In this document: one piece after another, positions 1 through 6,134 of the stretch | Layout: each line of letters opens with the position of its first letter | Position numbering within the stretch: the first letter of the stretch is position 1 | DNA from: Candidatus Latescibacterota bacterium | GTDB lineage: Bacteria > Latescibacterota > UBA2968 > UBA8231 | Reading direction: 5' to 3' | NCBI GenBank assembly: GCA_021295675.1 | Contig: JAGWBY010000124.1 | Coordinates: forward strand, 1 to 6,305 | Length of the DNA stretch: 6,305 nucleotides | Made by a program: the position numbers and the translations under genes | Notes under the pieces: generated by a model | What the model was told of the DNA's origin: nothing | Database searches by the model: none | Seen by the model: the letters and a program-made list of their open reading frames with translations, nothing else

Positions 1-218
1 CCAACTACGACGAGACCAAGAAAGCGATCCAAGAGATCGTGGACATGCCCGACCGGCAAATCGATCTCTTTATTCGCTTCTGCCTGCAAAACAAGGGCCT
101 CCTTTCCGTACGCAAACGCGCAATTCACTTCGACTATCTGTCGGCCGAAGAGATCGCTTCCATAGAACAGGCCCTGCAATCCGAGTTCGGCGGTGAGATG
201 GTGCCGACGGGCGATTGA
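1..218 (+). CDS. C-terminal fragment, possibly Fic-family protein (5' end outside window)
   Basis: The frame beginning at base 3 is open from the left edge to TGA at 216-218 and encodes 71 residues. The visible part contains DMPDRQIDLFIRFCLQNKG, then a basic SVRKRAIHFDYLS segment and a Glu-rich helix (AEEIASIEQAL). A 'MPDR-x-hydrophobic-LFIRFC-QN-G-LS-RKR-x-HF-x-L-EE' tail resembles what I remember from the C-terminal helical/winged segment of Fic-family (AMP-transferase) proteins. There the catalytic HPFx(D/E)GNGR motif lies well upstream, so it cannot be checked here. Coding looks genuine: normal codon use, no interruption, and the adjacent gap has a promoter for the next gene. The family call comes from memory of the pattern and is moderate to weak; it could be another protein with a similar helix-turn-helix tail. 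Confidence 0.6.
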   Translation, partial: NYDETKKAIQEIVDMPDRQIDLFIRFCLQNKGLLSVRKRAIHFDYLSAEEIASIEQALQSEFGGEMVPTGD

Positions 219-252
219 CCGCGACCAGCGCATCCACGACGAGTAAGTTTAA

Positions 253-280
253 TTGAGTCTGGCGAAATATTGGCTATAAT
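253..280 (+). promoter_or_regulatory. Sigma70-type promoter for the pRiA4b ORF-3-like gene
   Basis: A perfect TATAAT lies at 275-280. A TTGAGT (-35-like, TTGA conserved) lies at 253-258, separated by 16 bp that include an AT-rich stretch. Transcription would begin near 286-288, giving a leader of about 45 nt before the ATG at 333. It sits in the only sizeable gap (219-332) between the two plus-strand genes, so the downstream gene is probably transcribed independently of the upstream one. I saw no convincing operator palindrome around it. Confidence 0.7.
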
Positions 281-332
281 GCACATTGCGAGCAGGATTC
301 AGCGCTCCGAACAGTAGACGGGATTGCAGGCC

Positions 333-1625
333 ATGACAGCAACCATCCAGATCAGCGAAACAGAGCCGACTGCATTACTAAAGGATTTTTCTGAGTTCAC
401 TGCTTACTTGACACATCACCCAGTGATCCTGGCCACGGCTCGGGAATTCATCGGCGGCAGGGATCTCTGTGCTCTCAACGAGGCTATGAGCGAGCCCGTG
501 CCGGAGACGACAACCCGGACGCGCCAGACGCTCTATCCCCAATTGCATTTGTTCTACCATCTCGCACTGGCGGGTGAACTATTTCACAAAGTGCCCGGCA
601 AGGGTGGAAAACTCATATTCGAAGCTACGGATCGCCTCGCGCAGTACGAAGAGTTGAAGCTAACGGAACGCTACTTTTTCCTGCTAGAGACCTTCTGGGT
701 GGATTGCGACTGGAAAAAACTGCAATCGGGCCACGGTGTCCGTCTCGATCCTCCATACGAAGTGCCTCCGGTAGCAGCAAAAAAGAAAAAGAAGTGGAAG
801 GATATATTCGCTCGGAACCTCTCTTCCCTAGAATACTTGGTGCTGCACCTTGCGGTATTCGGGTTCTGGCGGGTCGAACTCGATCGCGAGAGCAAGGGGC
901 GGTCGAAGCACGATATCCGGTTTAAACGGATTGAACTGACGGAGTTTGGCGCGACACTGGCACCGATCTTGGCCGGTGAGCGGGACTTTCTTCATTGGAA
1001 TCTACCGACTCGGCGGCAGGCGTTCGGCGAGTGGAAGGCCCGACCAGGTGATCCACTTGACGAGCAGAGCGTTGCTATATGCCGGTTAGTGACGGAGGCG
1101 AAAACGAGATTGGAAAAAAAATCTCCCGAAATATATGGGGGACAGGCCGACGAGCCGTTTTACCAGCCTTTTGAGCCACTGGTGGAAGAACTCGAGCGCG
1201 GTTTGCCACGGAAGCACATTGAGTTTGAGGACGGTATTTACTGTTTCAACGTTGCCTTAAAGAAAAATCTCTGGCGGCGGATTGAGACGGCGGGTGGGCA
1301 TACGCTGGAGGATCTGCACCATGCCATCCAGGATGCCTACGGTTTCGACGACGACCATCTCTACGCCTTCTTTATGGACGGCGAACTCTGGTCCGACGAC
1401 AAGTTCACGTCGCCACATGACGAGGAAGGCCCTCATGTGGACGAGCTGCGGATCGGGGAATTAGGTCTGTCGGAGGGACAGCGCATGCTCTACCTGTTCG
1501 ACTACGGGGACCAATGGCTTTTTCAGATCGCAGTGGAAGCGATTCGCAAAAGCGGGGCACGACCCCACAAGCCGAAGGTCGTAGGACAGAAGGGAAAAGC
1601 GCCTGAACAATACGAGTATTATTGA
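333..1625 (+). CDS. Plasmid pRiA4b ORF-3 family protein with long uncharacterised N-terminal region
   Basis: This is a 430-residue soluble protein. Residues ~298-418 match the pRiA4b ORF-3 domain (Pfam PRiA4_ORF3 type). They run from a Y-x-F-x-V-x-L first strand (IYCFNVALKK) and 'LWRRIE', through 'TLEDLHHAIQDAYGFDDDHLY' with an acidic turn, to the diagnostic LYLFDYGDQWLF near residues 386-397. The tail is basic and ends EQYEYY. This domain was named from a plasmid ORF and is also known from the IS1096 passenger TnpR-like protein; its biochemical role is unknown. The first ~295 residues are mostly helical by eye, have no motif I recognise, and include a lysine run (AAKKKKKWK) near residue 150. 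ATG 333 is preferred over TTG 324: it follows a GGGA-like weak ribosome site by about 9 nt, whereas the TTG directly abuts that sequence. No transposase or IS end lies nearby, so this is a free-standing family member with its own promoter and terminator. Confidence 0.88.
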   Translation: MTATIQISETEPTALLKDFSEFTAYLTHHPVILATAREFIGGRDLCALNEAMSEPVPETTTRTRQTLYPQLHLFYHLALAGELFHKVPGKGGKLIFEATDRLAQYEELKLTERYFFLLETFWVDCDWKKLQSGHGVRLDPPYEVPPVAAKKKKKWKDIFARNLSSLEYLVLHLAVFGFWRVELDRESKGRSKHDIRFKRIELTEFGATLAPILAGERDFLHWNLPTRRQAFGEWKARPGDPLDEQSVAICRLVTEAKTRLEKKSPEIYGGQADEPFYQPFEPLVEELERGLPRKHIEFEDGIYCFNVALKKNLWRRIETAGGHTLEDLHHAIQDAYGFDDDHLYAFFMDGELWSDDKFTSPHDEEGPHVDELRIGELGLSEGQRMLYLFDYGDQWLFQIAVEAIRKSGARPHKPKVVGQKGKAPEQYEYY

Positions 1626-1668
1626 CTGATGTTACGCCGCCGTTATCGTCTGCGTAACATCAGTTTTT
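1626..1668 (+). terminator. Rho-independent terminator after the pRiA4b ORF-3-like gene
   Basis: The left arm CTGATGTTACGC (1626-1637) and right arm GCGTAACATCAG (1652-1663) are perfect 12-bp complements, extendable to 13 by A1625-T1664. The loop is 14 nt, followed at once by TTTTT (1664-1668). The stem begins at the last base of the TGA stop. This should end transcription from the 275-280 promoter, so the downstream VOC gene either depends on read-through or has its own promoter inside the preceding gene or stem. Confidence 0.9.
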
Positions 1669-1677
1669 CATTAGATC

Positions 1678-1682
1678 GGAGG
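1678..1682 (+). promoter_or_regulatory. Strong Shine-Dalgarno site that fixes a GTG start at 1691
   Basis: GGAGG at 1678-1682, 8 nt before GTG 1691, is the best ribosome binding site in the window. It lies just 10 nt past the terminator U-tract. It matters because the frame it sets (V/M-T-E-K-L-Y-E-S) stops at TAG 1715-1717, while the body of the VOC protein is in a different frame. TTG 1720, the only start-like codon at the head of the VOC frame, has no ribosome site of its own. Confidence 0.85.
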
Positions 1683-1690
1683 ATCAAGAC

Positions 1691-2058
1691 GTGACAGAGA
1701 AACTATACGAATCCTAGCCTTGCCAGTGGAAGACCTCGATCAAACCACAAAGTGGTACGGCGCGGCCTTTGGACTTGTGGAGGTCGAAAGGCGCGATGAT
1801 CCCGTACCGACGGTTATTCTCGAACGCGATGGCGTGCAGATTGGGTTTGCGGTCAATGGCGGCGACGCCAGCCAAGAAGGCGCGGCTATTTTGGTGAGCG
1901 ACATCCATAAGGCCCGCCACGAGCTAGAGGCGAATGGCGTCGAGACGGGCAATTGGCGCGTGGACGAGCGCGATGGAAAGAAATATCAGGTTTTCTTTGT
2001 AGTCGCCCCCGATGGGCTTTGCTACTACTTCCACCAGCCGATTGAAAACGTCGGATAG
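1691..2058 (+). CDS. VOC-family (glyoxalase/bleomycin-resistance fold) protein, apparent frameshift at codon 8
   Basis: The intact frame 1720-2058 gives 112 residues, beginning LPVEDLDQTTKWYGAAFGL, the classic first beta-alpha unit of vicinal-oxygen-chelate proteins. It continues with a second module (AAILVSDIHKARHELEANGV) and ends FVVAPDGLCYYFHQP. The Glu often found in the last strand as a metal ligand is replaced by Tyr, and no obvious metal-binding His is seen early, so a ligand-binding rather than metal-dependent enzymatic role is possible. Starting at TTG 1720 would lose the first beta strand and leave no ribosome site. The well-placed GTG 1691 encodes TEKLYES in a frame that stops at TAG 1715. 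Reading C1714 twice (TCC then CTA) would join the frames into a normal 122-residue protein starting (M)TEKLYESLALPVEDLD. So one C seems to be missing at 1713-1714, by mutation or sequencing error. Reinitiation at TTG 1720 after the 8-codon leader is the alternative. Substrate unknown. Confidence 0.82.
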
Positions 2059-2070
2059 CGATTGTTGCGA

Positions 2071-2112
2071 TTAGTCTGGTCGGCTTACGTCGATCACGCA
2101 GACTGAGATTTT
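2071..2112 (+). terminator. Possible weak terminator for the VOC gene, inside the 3' end of the convergent NTPase gene
   Basis: TTAGTCTG (2071-2078) pairs with CAGACTGA (2099-2106), with one G-U pair. The 20-nt interval can fold further as GTCGGC-TTAC-GTCGAT, leaving a small bulge. GATTTTG follows, a short T-run of four. It would have to serve transcripts leaving the VOC stop at 2058. On the minus strand no U-tract follows, so it does not look bidirectional. The T-run is short, the stem is imperfect and the bases are also coding, so the call is tentative. Confidence 0.3.
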
Positions 2113-5100
2113 GCGCGCTTCGTCGGGCGATAGGGTGGCTTCCAGTCGCTTTTGCATATCCTCGGCGTTAGTGGGGCGAGTGCCGGAGGGGGGTGGCTGC
2201 GTGCGGCACCTATCGATTTCGCCAAACCAAAACACCAAGTAAATCCCGTAGCCGTCTGTGTCTGGATCAATCGAGTACTGGGCGATTAATTGGTTTTGCG
2301 GTGCGCTCCAGAGATCCCGGTGCATGTTCTTCTTAATTTCCACCGGTACCTGAAAATCCCCGTGTGAAACTCGAATATCGGCTCGCGTGTCGTTGGCGTA
2401 CTGCCCTTCGGGTTGGGCATCGACTCCTTGCGGGAGGCGCTGTCGCAGGTCCGAAAGCAGCGCATCCCGGCAGTGGTCTTCGTGCTTCGGAGTGGGGAGC
2501 TGTCCGTGTGGTTCGTTCCAGTACTGACGCCAGTCGTCGGTATTGCCGCGTCGTATCTGGTCGGCAAGCTCGAGCAGCCGGTCCATCACGAGAGCCGCGA
2601 GGTCAGCGGCGTTAGCGGGCGTGCCGCCTTTCAACGTCTGGCAGACCTGCTCGATAGTGGGGTGGCGATAGCTGGAGTCGCGCCAAGTGACCCGTTGGGC
2701 ATCTTGCGCTTGGGAGAGTACGCCGCTCCAGAGGGATAGGGTCGGCTCGGCAAGAAGGCGATCCAAGGCGTCACTCGCGTCCTTGGTGGGAGAAGCGGCG
2801 AGGTGTTGTATCAGGTCGTTGACGAGGCGGGAGGTTTTCATTGCAGGCGTCACCAATCCTTCCTCGTTCCACCACTGATCGGGTCCGGCGTAGTCTCCGA
2901 TGAGGCGAATGAGGAGTTCCAATCCCGGAGTCCCCAACACATCAAACGAGAACTGCACGCGACTATCAAAGAACGCCACTAAGTACCGAATCCGGCTTTC
3001 TCGAACCTGTACGAACTCGCTTAGGGAGGCATTGTACGTCTCGGGTGAAACGATGATGCCCGCCGCCAGCCAATGCACACGCTGGGCGACATTCATGCTC
3101 GACCGAGACAGCTTTCTGCCGATCAGTTCCTCAAGCGATGCTCTGTCTGCATGCTGAATTGCGGCCCGGAGCAGATGACCCAAGCCTTCGATCTGTTTTT
3201 GTTTGCAGCGAGTTGGAAAGGCTCGGAGTAGGGGTAGGCTTGCGTGTTTGGCTACTTGGGCGTGGTCCGTGTCGTGCGCGAGTTCCGCGAGCTTGTAGAT
3301 ATGCTCACGACCACTGCGAAACTCACAAATGGCGAATTGTACCTGCACCTCGGCGACGATCTCGGGACACGAGGCAAGCAGTCGTTGATACCATTCGGGT
3401 CGATAATCTGAGTGGGACGTGCAGTAACAGAAATAGAACGCAATCGCCTTACGAATCAGATCGTCGCCCCATTGAGATGGGTCTTCTTCCGGTGTCGTCC
3501 TTTCGAGTTCCGCCAAGCCCGCTAGGAAAGGCAAGCTGAGATAGTACAGGCGGCCTCTTTCTCGAAGGCTGAGAATCTCATCGATGTTCGGAACGTCCTC
3601 CCGGTCGATCACTCCCTGAAGTCCTTGAAGTGTGGCATTGATCAGACCACGGTCGCCTCGAAGCAGTTTCGTGATAATCTCTGGTCCATCGTCTCCGCTA
3701 AGATCGTAGAAGTGTCCAAAGTATACCTGTGCCATCTTGTAGAGCAGTTCGGGCACGGCTCGGTTTTCGAGTAGTTCGTCCTTGTTGGAACGGATATAGG
3801 CAAGCCATTTCTCCTCTTGCTGCTGCCGTTCCTGCTTCCATCGCTGCTCTTCTTGCTGCCACTGTTCCTTGGATTCAGTTTCCTCGGCGATTGAATCAAG
3901 CAGTCGATCCAAATACGCCTTCAACGTCTCGTTTCTCTGTGTGTGTTCTTGCAGGACTTCGAGCGACAGGCCCTCTTTGAAAGCCTGCCTGAACAGGTAT
4001 TCGGCAATTAGCGGTTTGGTGTCCGCTAAGGCATCAGCCTGCTTCAGGCACCAGGGACCGAAGTAGGGCGGTGAACTGGCACCGTACAAACAGTTTTGGA
4101 CTTTGATTGCATGCCGCCTGAGTTCGTCGGATTCGGGACACCGGGACAGCCCCTCCATGAAGATGGCCTTATGGATCTTGGGACGTCGCTCCAGCCACGA
4201 GCGTATCTCCTGAATGGTCTGGTCATTGAGGCTGGTTCTCATCCTCTCAGACCGCACGCTGAGCCAATCGTACAGATGCTCTGTGTCCAGTTGGTCTCCA
4301 TGCGCTTTCAGGCCATAGGCTAAGAGTTTGAGAGGGAACTTGTTCAAATGACGGACATCCAGAGCAGACTCCAAGCGGGGAAGCAGCTGCTGCAGATTGT
4401 CGAGGAGTTCGACTACCTGCTCGTCCGAGGACTTCTTGAGAAGTTCGGTATCCCAGAATCGCCAGTAACTTCCGAAGAATTCCGTATTCCCTTTTTCGGA
4501 AAGGCAATCCCACACCTCCGACGGCGGCAGCTCTTGGGGGTAAAGCTGGGCCAGCAGGGTTCCGAGAAGCTCGTTATCGGCATCGGAAAGGCTTCCAGAG
4601 TGAATGTCAGCTAGCAGTGCTTTGAACATGTCCGTTTTTTCTGGACTGTCCGGGCAGTTGTGGATGAAGGCATTGAGGGCGGTATAATTGACACCCGGCC
4701 ACCACGTGTCGTCGCGGACGATTTCGAGCAGAATTTCGGAAAGATTCGGTAAAGGGCCACCTTCCCGCAACACATCCAGTACGAATCCAATGAATATCTG
4801 GTGTCCGTGTCCCCGGTCGCGATTGCGGTCGCTCAGAATGGCCTTGAGCGCGGGTTCCATGTCGGGCGTAGTAAGCGCACCAAAAGCCGCAGTCATCCTC
4901 CACACGGAATCAAGCCGGGATGCCTCGCGATTCAGGGATTCCAGCAGCGCACGTTTCTCGTCGGTGGAGAACTCGCGGATGTCGCCGTATAGCCCGACGC
5001 CAATGGGATCGCGTTCGATGAGGTATGTCCGCGCCGATGGGCAATGGGCCGCGAGCCAAGCGGACAAGCCCCTCATCTCCGTAACCACAGTGCCATCCTC

Positions 5101-6126
5101 CCCCGCAATCAGCGTGATTACGCGCCGAGCGGGAAGCCCGCCTTTGATAATTTCGACGAGATGACGACCTCCGAGGAATTCGGCGATGTGGCGATGGACC
5201 GGGATGCGGTTATTGGATGGACCTTTGAACAACTTCGTAACAAGTGCAGACCGGAGCACTTCGCGGCAGTCGTAGTCGCACTGGTCCGGAGCGGGATAAT
5301 CTTCGTCCGCCTGACCGTGCAACGTGTACCCAGCCACTCCCGAAATCAATTGAACGGCACAGAGCCGTCCGGCGGCGTCCAGAAGCTGATCGGATGAAGG
5401 ATAACCTTTCGACGCTTGCGCCTCTTTATGTGACGAGTGATGCTCGTCAACAATCTTACGGCAAGCCATCTCGAAAGTCTCTTTGCGACTCTCCGGCCAG
5501 TTTCTGCCACCCGCGACCGCCTTGGCCAACATATCAAGGCTTAGGGGATTGACGAGTAGTCCATCTACTCCCTTCTCTTTGGCTATCTCGATGAATGTAT
5601 GGGCGTCTGAGATATCCGCCCGAGCATTCAGGATTTTCTCCACGTCAGAGTCCGTCAGGGGATCGAGGCGCAGCACCTTCACCTTTGAATCCAGAGACAC
5701 GGATTCTAGGCGCTCTTGATCATTGGTCCCTAGCCAGTCCGCTTGTCGACACGACAGCCGAAAGCGCGGCTTGCCCAGTGCGCGAAGAAACTTCCGAATC
5801 TCTCTGAACGCACTCTCGCCTTGTGAGCCGGCTCTGACCTCATCTAGCCCATCAATGAACAGTGTCTTCTCTCGCCATTCGGGTGGAAGATCACTCACGT
5901 CGTATGTCAGAAATTCATCGGCGGTGATCACAAAGGAATAGGCTTTCTCCCCAAGCGCCTCGCGCTCGGCCTCAAACGCAGTCGTCTTGCCTGCCCCAGG
6001 ATCACCGAGCAACACATAGGCCGGCACATCCCGGAACTCTTCGAGAGGCCGAGACTCCTTCTCCCCATGTTGATCCGCATCCTCTGCTAAAATCTCAGTG
6101 CAGGTACGGGGAACGATCATGTTCAT
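2071..6126 (-). CDS. Large NACHT-type NTPase with C-terminal PD-(D/E)XK nuclease-like domain
   Basis: A 1351-residue protein with no signal peptide or membrane segments, so probably cytoplasmic. Residues ~35-330 form a NACHT/STAND-like NTPase: Walker A GDPGAGKTT (41-49, Lys47), Walker B LFIDGLDEVR (89-98) with the NACHT-typical DGLDE, a sensor-type RLSCR (123-127), NPLSLDML (193-200), and a winged-helix-like HRHIAEFLGGRHL (311-323). Residues ~335-1190 are helical, probably HEAT/TPR-like repeats, interrupted by a Gln/Glu/Lys-rich coiled coil at ~745-775. Residues ~1213-1302 look like a restriction-endonuclease fold: an early acidic helix (KHEDHCRDALL), RADI (Asp1250), VEIKK (Glu1263, Lys1265), and a QLIAQY helix (Gln1279). 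D-x12-E-x-K fits the PD-(D/E)XK active site. The layout suggests an NTP-dependent sensor or switch controlling a nuclease. The start is ATG 6126, overlapping the upstream stop; the second ATG (6120-6118) is also plausible because it is better spaced from GAGGA. I recall similar unnamed large bacterial proteins with this tail, but know of no established function. Confidence 0.93.
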   Translation of the reverse strand: MNMIVPRTCTEILAEDADQHGEKESRPLEEFRDVPAYVLLGDPGAGKTTAFEAEREALGEKAYSFVITADEFLTYDVSDLPPEWREKTLFIDGLDEVRAGSQGESAFREIRKFLRALGKPRFRLSCRQADWLGTNDQERLESVSLDSKVKVLRLDPLTDSDVEKILNARADISDAHTFIEIAKEKGVDGLLVNPLSLDMLAKAVAGGRNWPESRKETFEMACRKIVDEHHSSHKEAQASKGYPSSDQLLDAAGRLCAVQLISGVAGYTLHGQADEDYPAPDQCDYDCREVLRSALVTKLFKGPSNNRIPVHRHIAEFLGGRHLVEIIKGGLPARRVITLIAGEDGTVVTEMRGLSAWLAAHCPSARTYLIERDPIGVGLYGDIREFSTDEKRALLESLNREASRLDSVWRMTAAFGALTTPDMEPALKAILSDRNRDRGHGHQIFIGFVLDVLREGGPLPNLSEILLEIVRDDTWWPGVNYTALNAFIHNCPDSPEKTDMFKALLADIHSGSLSDADNELLGTLLAQLYPQELPPSEVWDCLSEKGNTEFFGSYWRFWDTELLKKSSDEQVVELLDNLQQLLPRLESALDVRHLNKFPLKLLAYGLKAHGDQLDTEHLYDWLSVRSERMRTSLNDQTIQEIRSWLERRPKIHKAIFMEGLSRCPESDELRRHAIKVQNCLYGASSPPYFGPWCLKQADALADTKPLIAEYLFRQAFKEGLSLEVLQEHTQRNETLKAYLDRLLDSIAEETESKEQWQQEEQRWKQERQQQEEKWLAYIRSNKDELLENRAVPELLYKMAQVYFGHFYDLSGDDGPEIITKLLRGDRGLINATLQGLQGVIDREDVPNIDEILSLRERGRLYYLSLPFLAGLAELERTTPEEDPSQWGDDLIRKAIAFYFCYCTSHSDYRPEWYQRLLASCPEIVAEVQVQFAICEFRSGREHIYKLAELAHDTDHAQVAKHASLPLLRAFPTRCKQKQIEGLGHLLRAAIQHADRASLEELIGRKLSRSSMNVAQRVHWLAAGIIVSPETYNASLSEFVQVRESRIRYLVAFFDSRVQFSFDVLGTPGLELLIRLIGDYAGPDQWWNEEGLVTPAMKTSRLVNDLIQHLAASPTKDASDALDRLLAEPTLSLWSGVLSQAQDAQRVTWRDSSYRHPTIEQVCQTLKGGTPANAADLAALVMDRLLELADQIRRGNTDDWRQYWNEPHGQLPTPKHEDHCRDALLSDLRQRLPQGVDAQPEGQYANDTRADIRVSHGDFQVPVEIKKNMHRDLWSAPQNQLIAQYSIDPDTDGYGIYLVFWFGEIDRCRTQPPPSGTRPTNAEDMQKRLEATLSPDEARKISVCVIDVSRPD

Positions 6127-6134
6127 GCTTCCTC
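6123..6134 (-). promoter_or_regulatory. ATGA stop-start overlap and ribosome site coupling the two minus-strand genes
   Basis: Read on the minus strand, GAGGAAGC precedes ATGA. The ATG (6126-6124) starts the NTPase gene and TGA (6125-6123) ends the upstream gene. GAGGA (6134-6130) is only 3 nt from this ATG but 9 nt from a second in-frame ATG at 6120-6118. A four-base overlap of this kind usually means terminating ribosomes restart on the downstream gene, giving matched expression. No separate promoter for the NTPase gene is evident in the 180 bases upstream. Confidence 0.8.

Noticed and set aside
324..332. TTG 324 as the start of the pRiA4b ORF-3-like gene
   Set aside because: It directly abuts the only GGGA-like ribosome sequence, while ATG 333 is a better codon at a workable distance.
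704..925. 73-codon open frame overlapping the pRiA4b ORF-3-like gene
   Set aside because: Not a separate gene: it is the -1 frame of that gene and has no start signal. It is only discussed as the possible outcome of slippage at 779-785.
1113..1121. Run of eight A bases (1114-1121) as a possible phase-variation tract
   Set aside because: It encodes Lys-Lys within a normal stretch; eight bases is short for phase switching and no other sign of switching is present.
1200..1668. IS1096-type transposon passenger
   Set aside because: The pRiA4b domain occurs in that context, but no transposase, terminal inverted repeats or target duplication is visible. The inverted repeat at 1626-1663 is a terminator with a T-tract.
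3138..3539. 133-codon plus-strand open frame
   Set aside because: Antisense to the helical repeat region of the NTPase gene; composition is arginine/serine-rich and no domain is visible.
4688..5164. 158-codon plus-strand open frame opposite the NTPase gene
   Set aside because: It is Ser/Arg/Pro-rich with no recognisable motif and no good ribosome site. It lies wholly antisense to well-conserved-looking NTPase coding sequence, so it is a shadow.
2071..6126. Naming the large protein as a known Avs/AVAST system
   Set aside because: The NTPase is at the N-terminus and the nuclease at the C-terminus, the reverse of the usual Avs order, and no database comparison could be made.
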